Assembly: GCF_002836775.1 (NCBI RefSeq)
Contig: NZ_PJAQ01000028.1
Span: 124,001-188,000 of the forward strand
Direction: 5' to 3'
Length of the DNA: 64,000 nt
Source of the DNA: Colwellia sp. 12G3
Lineage (GTDB): Bacteria > Pseudomonadota > Gammaproteobacteria > Enterobacterales > Alteromonadaceae
The position numbers were made by a program, and so were the translations under genes. How positions within the stretch are numbered: position 1 is the stretch's first letter; each line of letters begins with the position of its first letter. Positions 1 through 9,068 of this stretch are shown in pieces. The notes under the pieces were generated by a model that was not told where the DNA came from, searched no databases, and worked only from the letters and a program-made list of their open reading frames with translations.

Positions 1-1097
1 ATAATAGGCGTACCATCCGGCGTCATCGGACGTAATCCCGTCCAAAACTCAGCTTCTGCTAAGTTACCTGCTTTAGGAAATAAGTCCTGAACGACCATGG
101 CGATAGTCGCTTTTCTTTTTTCAGGTAAATCTAAATTAAAACCGTTTAGTTCAGCCGTACCGGCTACCCGAATTCTATTATCAAAACGAGTGACGGCAAC
201 CTTGTAAGTTTCATCCATCACAGTAGAGACAGGCGAAAATTTTTCATCCGTCATTGGAATAGTTAGTGAGTACCCCTTTACAGGATAAACAGGTAAATTA
301 ATGCCTACTGGGTTTAATAAGTTCACAGAATAACAGCCCAGAGCCACAACATACGCATCCGCTTTCAGTTCACCAATAGAGGTATCTACCCCGGTAATGT
401 TAGTCTTATCAAACAGTAATTTATTTACTTGAACATTGAATTTAAAATCAACACCTGCCTTTTTAGCCATTTCAGTAAGCTGCTGACAAAATTGGTAACA
501 ATCACCCGTTTCATCATCAGGTAAGTGCAGCCCCGCAACAAGCTTGTCTTTGACCAAGGCAAGGGCTGGTTCAGCCTTAACACACTCATCAACATTTAAT
601 AGATTAAATCGCACATCACTATCTGCTAATAACTTCATATCTTTTTGCACTGCTTCAACCTGTTTATGGTTACGAAAAACTTGTAGCGTTCCTCGCTGGC
701 GACCTTGATATTTTATTGCATGGTTTTTAGATAAATCAGACAAGCATTCTCGACTGTAATTCGCTACGCGCAACATACGGTTTTTATTAACCTGATAGTG
801 ACTCTCATTACAGTTTTTCAACATATTCATCAGCCAAAGATAAAACATCGGTGAAGAACTCGGCTTTACAATAAGTGGTGAATGTTTCTGGGTTAACCAT
901 TTTAACGCTTTAATCGGAATACCTGGCGCAGCCCAAGGAGATGAATAACCGTAAGATAACTGGCCTGCATTGGCGAAACTAGTTTCTTCAGCGCTGAGGC
1001 TCTGGCGATCAACAACGGTTACCTGATGCCCAGCTTGCGCCAAATACCATGCAGATGTTAGCCCGACTACGCCAGCGCCTAAAACGATAACTTTCAT
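1..1097 (-). CDS. dadA: D-amino acid dehydrogenase (DadA-type), 3' part outside window
   Basis: This is an FAD-dependent oxidoreductase that deaminates D-amino acids at the membrane, feeding electrons to the quinone pool. About 365 residues are visible; the family is usually about 420, so the C-terminal end lies before base 1. The N-terminus MKVIVLGAGVVGLTSAWYLA is a Rossmann FAD motif (GxGxxG). Near the window edge the frame reads WTGLRPMTPDGTP, the conserved C-terminal FAD-contact motif of DadA proteins. The ATG at 1097 is the first in frame. It is divergent from a LysR-type gene across a 120-bp gap with inverted repeats, so control by that regulator is likely but inferred. A different D-amino-acid oxidase of the DAO family is possible, but the motif order fits DadA well. 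Confidence 0.88.
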   Translation of the reverse strand, partial: MKVIVLGAGVVGLTSAWYLAQAGHQVTVVDRQSLSAEETSFANAGQLSYGYSSPWAAPGIPIKALKWLTQKHSPLIVKPSSSPMFYLWLMNMLKNCNESHYQVNKNRMLRVANYSRECLSDLSKNHAIKYQGRQRGTLQVFRNHKQVEAVQKDMKLLADSDVRFNLLNVDECVKAEPALALVKDKLVAGLHLPDDETGDCYQFCQQLTEMAKKAGVDFKFNVQVNKLLFDKTNITGVDTSIGELKADAYVVALGCYSVNLLNPVGINLPVYPVKGYSLTIPMTDEKFSPVSTVMDETYKVAVTRFDNRIRVAGTAELNGFNLDLPEKRKATIAMVVQDLFPKAGNLAEAEFWTGLRPMTPDGTPI

Positions 1098-1118
1098 ACT
1101 AATCACTTAAATTTTGTT

Positions 1119-1199
1119 AAATACTAAAATAGTTAAATACTATGTGAAAAAAACATATCTTCTACAATCGATATTAATTAATATTAGTGTTTAGTATTT
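1119..1199. promoter_or_regulatory. Divergent dadA/lysR promoter region with inverted repeats
   Basis: The 120-bp gap between the divergent dadA and LysR genes carries the inverted pair AAATACTAAA (1119-1128) and TTTAGTATTT (1190-1199). Between them is the palindrome ATATTAATTAATAT (1171-1184). A second TAAATACT copy lies near 1133-1141. AT-rich dyads in a divergent promoter are the usual setting of LysR binding sites. The assignment as operator is inference. Confidence 0.45.
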
Positions 1200-1218
1200 C
1201 TAAAGGCTATGAGTATTG

Positions 1219-2136
1219 ATGAAATTAAAAGGTAACATAGCATCTGGCTTAGTGACGTTTGAAGTAGCGGCTGAATTAGGCAGTTTTACTCAGGCTGCCA
1301 TTTATTTAAATATTACAACAGGTGCGATAAGTCAGCAGATAAACTTATTAGAAGAACAACTTTCAACAACCTTGTTTGAAAGGCACTCTCGAGGCGTTCG
1401 ATTAACTCAACCTGGCCTAGCATTATATAATGTAGTAAAAAGTAGCCTCGAAGATATAAGTAAAGTAATTGAAGCGTTACATCAAGAAGAAAATTTTGAT
1501 GGTGAGGTCAGGTTAAAACTTACCCCTTCTTTTGCATTCAAATGGTTAGTACCTCGACTTAAGAAATTCTACAGCCTTTATCCAAACATTAGCATTCAAA
1601 CATTTGCTGAAGGCGCATTAGTAGACCATCAAAGTAATAATTTTGACCTAGCCATTGATTACAGTCAATCAGCTAACTTTCAGCAAAAAAGTGACTTATT
1701 TCTCCCTGAAAAATTGATTCCGGTAATGAGCCCTGAATATTTTAAAGCGTTTAACTGGCAAGATACATCCGACGAAAATCAACAAGCGGTTTGGAAGTCG
1801 GTCACCTTATTACATGATGCTCAGCCATGGCATGGCGCAACAAAAAATACCGAGTGGCAATATTGGTTTAAACATATGGGCATTGCAGCAGACAGTCATC
1901 AAGGGCATTATTTTAATCGAACTGATATGGCTATGGCGGCAGCAGAGGCAGGATTAGGCATAGCGATGGCTCGATATGCCCTAGTAGAAGAAGATTTTAA
2001 ACAGGGAAAGTTGATTTCGCCATTTAAACCTATAGCAGCAAATGCTGGTTATTATCTTATCCAACATCATTCTTCTTTAGCCATTAACTGCTTTAAACAA
2101 TGGTTATTAGATGAAAAAGCAAATTATATTAAGTAA
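1219..2136 (+). CDS. LysR-family transcriptional regulator (GcvA-like)
   Basis: This 305-aa LysR-type activator or repressor has the standard family length. The N-terminal winged helix-turn-helix covers about residues 8-65, with the recognition-helix pattern TTGAISQQINLLEEQL and the following LFERHSRGVRLT wing. Residues about 90-300 are the effector-binding domain. The sequence most resembles the GcvA/AmpR branch. I use the ATG at 1219; a TTG at 1216 in the same frame is an alternative, slightly better spaced from AAGG at 1203-1206. Because it is divergent from dadA, it probably controls D-amino-acid breakdown. That link rests on position only. Confidence 0.85.
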   Translation: MKLKGNIASGLVTFEVAAELGSFTQAAIYLNITTGAISQQINLLEEQLSTTLFERHSRGVRLTQPGLALYNVVKSSLEDISKVIEALHQEENFDGEVRLKLTPSFAFKWLVPRLKKFYSLYPNISIQTFAEGALVDHQSNNFDLAIDYSQSANFQQKSDLFLPEKLIPVMSPEYFKAFNWQDTSDENQQAVWKSVTLLHDAQPWHGATKNTEWQYWFKHMGIAADSHQGHYFNRTDMAMAAAEAGLGIAMARYALVEEDFKQGKLISPFKPIAANAGYYLIQHHSSLAINCFKQWLLDEKANYIK

Positions 2137-2189
2137 TCAGAACTCAAGTTAACTAAAAAATACCCGTGAATAGTAGAAGAGACTAAACA

Positions 2190-2312
2190 ATGAATGAAAC
2201 TAAAACAGTCACTAAAACGGTAGCCAAAAATATTGCAGCGATTGGTGTTTCAGGCTCAGCCATTGAAAATGATCTTGCTGAAGCACAAGCGGCGATAGCA
2301 GAAGTCGAATAG
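2190..2312 (+). CDS. Small hypothetical protein, 40 aa
   Basis: A 40-residue ORF starts at ATG 2190 behind the purine-rich stretch AGAAGAG and ends at TAG 2310-2312. The product is soluble, rich in Ala, Thr, Glu and Val (MNETKTVTKTV...AAIAEVE), with no Cys and no membrane segment; the last 20 residues could form an amphipathic helix. No family is recognised. The ribosome-binding site and clean composition make it plausible, but it may be spurious. Confidence 0.35.
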   Translation: MNETKTVTKTVAKNIAAIGVSGSAIENDLAEAQAAIAEVE

Positions 2313-2439
2313 CTATTTATAATAAACGAATCGAGTTACCACCTATCCAACAATCACAAACCCCTCCCTTTCCGACACACTATCTTTACTATCGTGTTGG
2401 CTTGAGCTATGGTTTGAGCGTTTTTAAAAGGGAATAAAA

Positions 2440-3132
2440 ATGATATTAGAAGCTGCTAACAAATACTACGTTGATTTGCTCAGCGATATACTCGCGATTA
2501 AACATTATATCAAAAACAACTTAGGCGTATTTATTACAATACTTTACCTGATAGGTAATTTTTCGGGTGTTATTTATTTAGCGACTTTACTCAATAATTT
2601 TTCAGTAGATGTATTTCAGCATATTGAGCTTAACGATTTTTTATTTGCTTTAATATCAAACCCAGCAATTGTTCTTGGATATACTGTTGTTATCATTTTT
2701 ACTGTTATTGCCTCTCGTTTCGAACTTAGTCGAATACCCGATCCTAAAAAGCCTACGCTTTTAAAGAAAATTTATTACGGTATTGGTTATCCTCTCTATT
2801 TGGTAAAGCCAACTTATGCTCTGGCTGCGATGCTGTTATTACCTTTATGTGCTTATCCATACTTGACGGCTAACGCGTATAGCGAAAAAATCAAGGGTAA
2901 AAGTACACAAAGTTACTCCCTCTCGTTAAATGATCCTATTCAAAAAAATCAAACGAATCTCCTAGCAGAAGTGCAAGTAATCACCTCAACTGCCCGAAAC
3001 TTGTTCATCTACGATAATAAGAAAAACAAATTGCTGATTATTCCACAGAATAATATTGCAGCACTGGTTCCTCTGATCAAAGCAGACATTGCAGTGGAAG
3101 TTAAGCCCGCTGAAGAGGTAATAAAGAAGTGA
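2440..3132 (+). CDS. Hypothetical inner-membrane protein, 230 aa
   Basis: This protein has three likely membrane segments, about residues 28-50, 66-92 and 112-146. The last is long enough to be a hairpin. A hydrophilic C-terminal tail of about 80 residues follows, with a LIIPQNNIAALVPL segment. A good ribosome-binding site (AAAAGGGA) sits upstream of the ATG at 2440. No family is recognised and no catalytic motif is seen. It is a single gene between the LysR gene and the convergent retropepsin gene, so the context gives no function. Confidence 0.7.
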   Translation: MILEAANKYYVDLLSDILAIKHYIKNNLGVFITILYLIGNFSGVIYLATLLNNFSVDVFQHIELNDFLFALISNPAIVLGYTVVIIFTVIASRFELSRIPDPKKPTLLKKIYYGIGYPLYLVKPTYALAAMLLLPLCAYPYLTANAYSEKIKGKSTQSYSLSLNDPIQKNQTNLLAEVQVITSTARNLFIYDNKKNKLLIIPQNNIAALVPLIKADIAVEVKPAEEVIKK

Positions 3133-3250
3133 TAAAGAAAAGAATATTTATATAACAGCAATAACTTTGGTAAATATCTCTACCCTTTACGTCCTCAGTT
3201 TTTGCTGTATTAACAATAGTAACGCAGAGCTACCTGCGTTAGTTAGCAGT

Positions 3251-4438
3251 CTATTTGTTTTTTAAAATTAATAGACTGTTATTTTGGTCAATATGAAAGT
3301 CAAAAGCGCTTAAAAAATTCATGCCTAATAAACCATCATTGCCTTCAGTAACATAAGAAGGACTTACCGCAAAAACAAAATCGTTAACGATATAACCTTG
3401 TATAGCAAATTCGGCCACTTGGTAGATACTGGCGGTTACTGTGCCACCGGCCGTATTTAGGTTTATGTTTTTAATATAGGTAACTTCTGAATACTGGCTT
3501 AATGCTTCAAATGCCGGTTCAGATAACAAGGAAATACTGGCTCCGGTATCTAACATTAGCGACACCTTAAACGTATCGTTCATGAGTGCCTGCACAATAA
3601 AATGTTCACCTTGACGACTTAACGGAATGCTTTGTGGTTTTCTTAACGCGGCTTCAATTTCGGCTAATAGCGCTAGTGCCTTTATTTTATAATTAGGCTC
3701 ACTTAACAACGGCTCAATCGCATTACGTGCATACTCAAATTCGCCTAATTCAAATTGTGCGCGAACAAAAAGCCATTGTAAGTTAAGGCTTTGGGGATCA
3801 AATATAATAACTTCTTCAACTAAATCTCTTAGTTCTAACCATAAATTAGTGCTTATTAACACATCCGCGTGTTGTTGAACACGAGCCCTAGCATAGTTAA
3901 TAGCATTACGATTACTAACTTCATTATATACATGGTATTGCACTTCATAGGCATATTTAATAGCTAATAAAGGCAATTGCTGCTGCCAATATAAGTCAAC
4001 TTGCAGATAAAGAAAATCGCCATCATCCGGCTCGAATGCTAAATATGCACTGATCGAGTCTTCAGCATGGGTAAATGATTTTTGCTGAATTAATGCCTCT
4101 GTTGCCTGTAACCAAAAGAGTCTTACTTCGGGTAATTCAGCTTCATGGTCATTCGCTAGTGTATTAATTAAAAAACGCGCATTAAAATAGTCTTTAGCAT
4201 CAATCGATTGTTTAATTTTATTCGCGACTTGTTGAGAGCGTTTACGGCTATCAATATCATTAACGTTTTCAATACTTTTAATTTTATCTTTTTTCATCTG
4301 TGCGTCACGTTGCTGTGGATGCACACGAACTTCTTGCTGAAATTTATTCTCAATAGTGAGCACATTTAATTGCATAAACAAATATACATTAAGCGTTACA
4401 GAACCGATCAAACCAAAAAATAAAGCTGTACGCCACAT
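3251..4438 (-). CDS. Membrane-anchored TPR protein with retropepsin-like aspartic protease domain
   Basis: The 395-aa product has one N-terminal membrane anchor (about residues 4-24), a TPR-like helical region (about 75-270) and a C-terminal retropepsin-like domain. That domain has the catalytic motif LMLDTGASISLL with Asp near residue 297, and later DGLLGMNFL, which matches the flap-end/psi-loop pattern of the gag-asp-protease clan (clan AA). It is probably a periplasmic homodimeric aspartyl protease, with the TPR part recruiting partners. The open frame extends to 4522, but the extra N-terminal residues are encoded inside the inverted-repeat element at 4459-4725, so I take the ATG at 4438 that begins MWRTALFFG. 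The native substrate is unknown. Confidence 0.78.
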   Translation of the reverse strand: MWRTALFFGLIGSVTLNVYLFMQLNVLTIENKFQQEVRVHPQQRDAQMKKDKIKSIENVNDIDSRKRSQQVANKIKQSIDAKDYFNARFLINTLANDHEAELPEVRLFWLQATEALIQQKSFTHAEDSISAYLAFEPDDGDFLYLQVDLYWQQQLPLLAIKYAYEVQYHVYNEVSNRNAINYARARVQQHADVLISTNLWLELRDLVEEVIIFDPQSLNLQWLFVRAQFELGEFEYARNAIEPLLSEPNYKIKALALLAEIEAALRKPQSIPLSRQGEHFIVQALMNDTFKVSLMLDTGASISLLSEPAFEALSQYSEVTYIKNINLNTAGGTVTASIYQVAEFAIQGYIVNDFVFAVSPSYVTEGNDGLLGMNFLSAFDFHIDQNNSLLILKNK

Positions 4439-4458
4439 AATCATTCCAAAAATACTGA

Positions 4459-4725
4459 TATACCCGTTCCACTTGAAGATACATGATTCAGCTGGAATTA
4501 TAAACGCCTTTAGGCAAGGCATTGATTGAAGATAATAGTTATTCTATTGTCGAAATCAATAACGCAGCATAAAGCGTTTATAAACCAGCCCTGTGGGGAA
4601 GGCTAAGCAAATCATACTCATCGTTACATTTGTTTTTAAGGGAATGACCCTTAATAAAAAAATGTGCCTTGATTATGAATCGCTCAGACTTCCTGAAACG
4701 AGCATCTTCAAGTGGAATGGGTATA
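4459..4725. mobile_element. MITE-like inverted-repeat element with internal hairpin
   Basis: Terminal inverted repeats TATACCCGTTCCACTTGAAG(AT) at 4459-4480 and (AT)CTTCAAGTGGAATGGGTATA at 4704-4725 match at 21 of 22 positions. A second nested dyad runs from TATAAACGC (4499) to GCGTTTATA (4582) and closes around 4540 with TTGATT...AATCAA arms. The element is about 267 bp, encodes nothing convincing and abuts the start of the protease gene. No clear target-site duplication is visible. It looks like a non-autonomous transposable element or a family-wide intergenic repeat. Confidence 0.65.
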
Positions 4726-4835
4726 AACGTTAATAGAAGAAATAGCTTCAATGTAATTGAAGTCTACACATTAGTAATAATTAATCCCGACAATAACAGT
4801 AGGCGCTTTAGTTATTTTGCCCATAAAGCACGGCA

Positions 4836-5240
4836 TTATTGTTGGTGTATCAAACCGGTATCGTCTCTTTCAAAACCATGACATACATAACCACTTACTT
4901 TGCGTTTTTTCTTGGACACTTGATGAAAATGCTCATAGCCCACTGAAAATGCAAATGGGTTTGCATTGTAGTCGGCATACGACTGATCGCTGCCGTTATT
5001 AGCTTCTCTAGCGCCAGCAGCAAAAGAGCTTAAAAAATCATCTCTATTGTTGAGCAAAATGGTTATTGACCCCTCCCCTCCCTCAACAAGTTCTAACGCA
5101 CCTAAATCAATATACTTATCAACGACAGCATTATTGAAAAAGCCACTGTACTGCTCAGTTTCAACATCATAGGTAACGGGAGAGTCATCTGATGCTTCCA
5201 TTAATGAGACAAATAGCTCTCTTACTTTTTTTGAAATCAC
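4836..5240 (-). CDS. Hypothetical protein, 134 aa
   Basis: The product is acidic in its first two thirds and basic near the C-terminus (QVSKKKRKVSG). It has no signal peptide, no membrane segment and no motif that I recognise. The start is well supported: AAGGAA lies about seven bases upstream of the ATG at 5240. It sits between a MITE-like element and an IS66 remnant, so it may be an accessory or acquired gene. Codon use does not look like noise, but function is unknown. Confidence 0.55.
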   Translation of the reverse strand: MISKKVRELFVSLMEASDDSPVTYDVETEQYSGFFNNAVVDKYIDLGALELVEGGEGSITILLNNRDDFLSSFAAGAREANNGSDQSYADYNANPFAFSVGYEHFHQVSKKKRKVSGYVCHGFERDDTGLIHQQ

Positions 5241-5358
5241 ACACTGTTCCTTGCTTAGCCCATCTTAGGGATATGCTTTTATCGATTTATCTATTTTATG
5301 ATTTTACGTTTAATTTAAAAAATTAACTAGATCACCTATTGTTAATATACGTAGATGA

Positions 5359-5535
5359 GTGACTTTTTGTGCAGCAGAAAACACCTGTGACTGTTATGGT
5401 AAGTCATTACATCTAATGGCTGAATCGGATTATGTTCATGCTAAAGTGAAAGTCATTGATCGCGTTCGATTTAAATACTGTTACCGTACTTATGAAAAAG
5501 AAGCCGTTATGGTACTATTCGGCTATAAAGAATGA
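5359..5535 (+). pseudogene. Probable IS66-type transposase remnant (zinc-finger region)
   Basis: The open frame, with no start codon at its edge, reads CDCYGKSLHLMAESD, then VKVIDRVRFKYCYRTYEKEA, and stops at 5535. The spacing of a Cys-x-Cys pair, a GxxL step, a VxV-IDxVRxKYxC segment and a final E-K resembles the small zinc-finger domain of IS66-family transposases. Nothing of the flanking transposase domains is seen. An ATG at 5416 would give a 39-aa peptide, but a decayed fragment is more likely. The identification comes from pattern memory only. Confidence 0.4.
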
Positions 5536-5660
5536 TGGCGGTAAAGCCTGATGGTCTATTTCATTCTATTAAGAAGAGATAACGACCTAACTTATCAGCT
5601 TAGCTATCTATCAACCGATCAACGTATTAACTTATATGTATTATTAATAATTAAAAACTT

Positions 5661-8600
5661 ATGGCAAAAAACATTTTTACACCTGAATTACTTGAACAGC
5701 ATTTTACCAAAAATGAATGGAAAAAAGGAGCGAGACTTTTTCAGGCTAGTGGTATTAAAAGCTGTGCCCTTGATGGTGAAACAATTCGTGGTGTCGTTTT
5801 TAGTGAGCGATCTAACCAGTCGACTTACTTAACACGTATAGTCTTTGATGGTAAATTTAGTGATATTGCCAGTTATTGTGATTGTTATGTCGGTCGAGAT
5901 TGTAAGCATGGTGCGGCATTAGCGCACTGTTATATTCATGAACACTTTGACCGAAGCAGTATTGCCTCCGCTGAAAAAATGGTTAATAAATGGCTTAGTA
6001 ATTTTCAAGCTCAGCCAAGTAGATACCCACCTAATACTCAACAAAAATCGTTATTGTACTTTTTAAAGCCTAATATTTATAACGAAGACGATTATTTTAC
6101 CTTAGATATTAAATCAGCTAAACCAACAAATAGTGGCGGTTGGAGTAATTCACTTGGCAGTGAATTTTCTGCGAATACATTAATTAATAGTGCCTACGCG
6201 AATAACGACGATGTTGCTGTGCTTACCGAGCTTATGCGTACTAATCAGTTTGGCGAGACTATTAAGTATTTTGATTTATTTGAGCGAATAATAAAAACGA
6301 ATCGCTGCTTTTGGCATAAAAATTACGACTTAAACGCCCCTATTACCTTAAGTGAGCCATTAGAAGCAAAATGGGAGTGGTTGGCGCTGGGTAACAATTT
6401 ACATACGTTACAGCTTATTTTGAAAGAACCCTCAAAAAGCATTCTCATTATTAAAGCACAGCCACTTTGTTTTTATGATGAAGAAAAAAACTGCTTTGGC
6501 AATATTAATACCAATACCCAAAGTGATTTCGAAGCAGGGTTACTCAACTCACCTATTTTCGAAGAAGATTCATTACCTTGGGTAATGAATAAGCTGTCAA
6601 TGTCGTTAGGTGATGCGGTGAAGCGTTTACCTAAACCAAAAACTAAATTCTCACAAGAGTTAACCGAGCCTGACGTGTATTTACACTTTTCTACGCCGGT
6701 GAAATCTAATCGACAGACGGGTTATGTACAGGTTGATTTTTCCTATCACGGTTGTTTAGTTAATCCGCATAATGAGAGTGTTACCGTTACGCCACCAAAC
6801 CTAAGTTCAAGCGAGATAAAGCTGTATCGTGATTTAGCCTTTGAACAAACAGTTATCGATAAACTAACCACGTTAAAGTTTATCGCTCAGCCTAAGCCAA
6901 AGCGATACACATATACAACTCTGGATGATTTGGACAGAGATAAAACCCCTGACTTTTCAATGTTGATGCAAGGCAGTTTCCTTTGGCAGCGTTTTTTACA
7001 TCAAGAAGTACAATCACTTAAGGATCTAGGCTGGAATATTAGCTTTGCTGATGATTTTTATTATAAAGCGCTCGCCACCGATAGCGTATTTGATGCCGAA
7101 GTCATTGAAACTGATGACCACGATTTTTTCTCATTAGGGTTAAACTTAACCATTGATGGCAGAAAAATGCCTGCGTTCCCTATTTTACTTAGTGCTATTG
7201 AACAACTGCCTAGATCGGCATTGATTGACCGAGATAAAGAACAACTTATTGCGCCTGATTCGCCTATTTATGTTGACCTAGACAATGGTGATTTTGTTGC
7301 CTTGCGTTATAAAAGTGTACAGCCAATATTAAAGCAGTTTATTGAACTCTTTATGCCTAATGCCTTAAGCAAAGATGGCACTATGGAGTTATCGCGTTTT
7401 CAAGGTCATCAAACGTTATCCATGTTAGACGATCAAGGCATGATAGCAAAAGGCACCAGTAAGTTAAGAGTGTTGGCTGATAAACTGAAAGACTTTCAGG
7501 AAGTCACCACAGTGCCGGTACCGGAAGGTTTAAACGCGACGTTAAGAACGTATCAGCATCAAGGGTTAAATTGGTTACAGTTTTTACGAGAGTACCAATT
7601 AAACGGTATTTTGGCTGATGATATGGGTTTAGGTAAAACCATTCAAACCTTGGCGCATTTACTCATTGAAAAACAGCAAGGTCGACTAACTAAGCCGGTA
7701 TTAATTGTTGCGCCTACCAGTGTTATTTTTAACTGGGCTAATGAAATTGATAAATTTACCCCACAACTTTCTTATCAAGTATTGCACGGTAGTAAACGTA
7801 AAGATCACTTCGCTTGTCTTGAGAACCCTGAAGAGCTTGAAACTAAAGTTGATATCATCATTACCAGTTATGCCTTAATTACTAAAGATTTAGAGCATTA
7901 TACTGAGCAAAAATATTATTATCTTATTCTTGATGAAGCGCACTACATAAAAAACACCAAAACTAAATTATACCAAGCATTTTTGTCACTTAAAGCGCAG
8001 CATAAACTGTGTTTAACGGGTACGCCGATGGAAAACCATTTAGGCGAATTCTGGGCGCAATTTAACTTTTTACTGCCTGGTTTTTTAGGTGGTCAAAGAC
8101 AATTTACTAAGCTATTTAGAACGCCAATAGAAAAGCATGGTGAACTAGAGCGTAAACAGTTATTAAACCAGCGTATTAAACCGTTTATTTTACGCCGAAC
8201 CAAAGATAAAATTGCCACTGAGCTACCGCCTAAAACAGAAATAATTCAAAAGTTGCGTATTGAAGGTAAACAAGCGGAGCTTTATGAATCGGTTCGTTTA
8301 GCGATGGATAGTCGCTTAAAAGACATTATCGCTGATAAAGGTTTAAAGCGTAGTCAGATAGAAGTTTTGGATGCGTTATTAAAACTACGACAGGTATGTA
8401 ATCACCCTAAGTTATTAAAACTTGAAGGCGCTAAAAGAGTAAATCAATCAGCTAAGCTTGATTATTTAATGGAAACTTTGCCTGAACAAATTGACGAAGG
8501 TCGTAAAATATTAATCTTTTCACAGTTTACCAGTATGCTTTCGTTGATTGAGGCCGAATTGATTGAAGCCGGAATTGGTTATGTTAAATTAACGGGCTCA

Positions 8601-8963
8601 ACCACTAAGAGGCAAGAGGTCGTTGACAAGTTTCAAAGCGGTGAAGTCCCGGTATTTTTAATTAGCTTACGCGCAGGTGGCGTAGGCTTAAACTTAACTG
8701 CCGCCGATACGGTTATTCATTTTGATCCTTGGTGGAATCCAGCGGTAGAAAACCAAGCGACGGATAGAGCGTATCGTATTGGCCAAGATAAACCGGTGTT
8801 TGTTTACAAATTGATTATTGAAAATTCGATAGAAGAGAAAATTCAAAAAATTCAACAAAACAAAGCTGAGCTCGCCAAAGCGTTATTATCTGAAGAAGTA
8901 AGTGATAATAAACTGAGTTTAACTGATGATATTCTAGGCTCGCTGCTGTCACCACTAAGCTAG
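5661..8963 (+). CDS. SNF2-family ATP-dependent helicase with SWIM zinc finger
   Basis: This 1100-aa bacterial SNF2 (RapA/HepA-related, SSO1653-like) ATPase is expected to translocate on double-stranded DNA and remodel protein-DNA or transcription complexes. An N-terminal SWIM zinc finger (Cys73-x-Cys75-x5-Cys81-x-His83) is followed by a long bacterial-specific region. The SNF2 ATPase core comes next, with Walker A DDMGLGKT near 653-660 and the DEAH box at 758-761. The C-terminal helicase domain shows LRAGGVGLNLTAAD and the arginine-finger region ATDRAYRIGQ. Length and domain order match the family. The start ATGGCAAAAAAC at 5661 gives the conserved N-terminus. It stands alone and ends at a strong bidirectional terminator. 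Confidence 0.93.
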   Translation: MAKNIFTPELLEQHFTKNEWKKGARLFQASGIKSCALDGETIRGVVFSERSNQSTYLTRIVFDGKFSDIASYCDCYVGRDCKHGAALAHCYIHEHFDRSSIASAEKMVNKWLSNFQAQPSRYPPNTQQKSLLYFLKPNIYNEDDYFTLDIKSAKPTNSGGWSNSLGSEFSANTLINSAYANNDDVAVLTELMRTNQFGETIKYFDLFERIIKTNRCFWHKNYDLNAPITLSEPLEAKWEWLALGNNLHTLQLILKEPSKSILIIKAQPLCFYDEEKNCFGNINTNTQSDFEAGLLNSPIFEEDSLPWVMNKLSMSLGDAVKRLPKPKTKFSQELTEPDVYLHFSTPVKSNRQTGYVQVDFSYHGCLVNPHNESVTVTPPNLSSSEIKLYRDLAFEQTVIDKLTTLKFIAQPKPKRYTYTTLDDLDRDKTPDFSMLMQGSFLWQRFLHQEVQSLKDLGWNISFADDFYYKALATDSVFDAEVIETDDHDFFSLGLNLTIDGRKMPAFPILLSAIEQLPRSALIDRDKEQLIAPDSPIYVDLDNGDFVALRYKSVQPILKQFIELFMPNALSKDGTMELSRFQGHQTLSMLDDQGMIAKGTSKLRVLADKLKDFQEVTTVPVPEGLNATLRTYQHQGLNWLQFLREYQLNGILADDMGLGKTIQTLAHLLIEKQQGRLTKPVLIVAPTSVIFNWANEIDKFTPQLSYQVLHGSKRKDHFACLENPEELETKVDIIITSYALITKDLEHYTEQKYYYLILDEAHYIKNTKTKLYQAFLSLKAQHKLCLTGTPMENHLGEFWAQFNFLLPGFLGGQRQFTKLFRTPIEKHGELERKQLLNQRIKPFILRRTKDKIATELPPKTEIIQKLRIEGKQAELYESVRLAMDSRLKDIIADKGLKRSQIEVLDALLKLRQVCNHPKLLKLEGAKRVNQSAKLDYLMETLPEQIDEGRKILIFSQFTSMLSLIEAELIEAGIGYVKLTGSTTKRQEVVDKFQSGEVPVFLISLRAGGVGLNLTAADTVIHFDPWWNPAVENQATDRAYRIGQDKPVFVYKLIIENSIEEKIQKIQQNKAELAKALLSEEVSDNKLSLTDDILGSLLSPLS

Positions 8964-8984
8964 TATTACCAGATTCATGACACT

Positions 8985-9019
8985 AAAAAAAGGCCGATAC
9001 ATAATGTATCGGCCTTTTT
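8985..9019. terminator. Bidirectional intrinsic terminator
   Basis: The arms AGGCCGATACAT and ATGTATCGGCCT form a near-perfect stem with an A-run on one side and a T-run on the other. It lies between the convergent helicase and isochorismatase genes and can serve both. Confidence 0.9.
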
Positions 9020-9068
9020 GTTTATATTAAGACGAAACTTAATCAAGTACATTTCACTACTCAGATCA

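Noticed and set aside
4669-5002. Short plus-strand ORFs over the MITE end and the 134-aa gene
   Set aside because: They overlap the inverted-repeat element and a better-supported minus-strand gene with a ribosome-binding site.
5551-5832. 93-aa ORF at the start of the helicase gene
   Set aside because: It overlaps the SNF2 N-terminus in another frame, and the SNF2 frame carries the SWIM motif.
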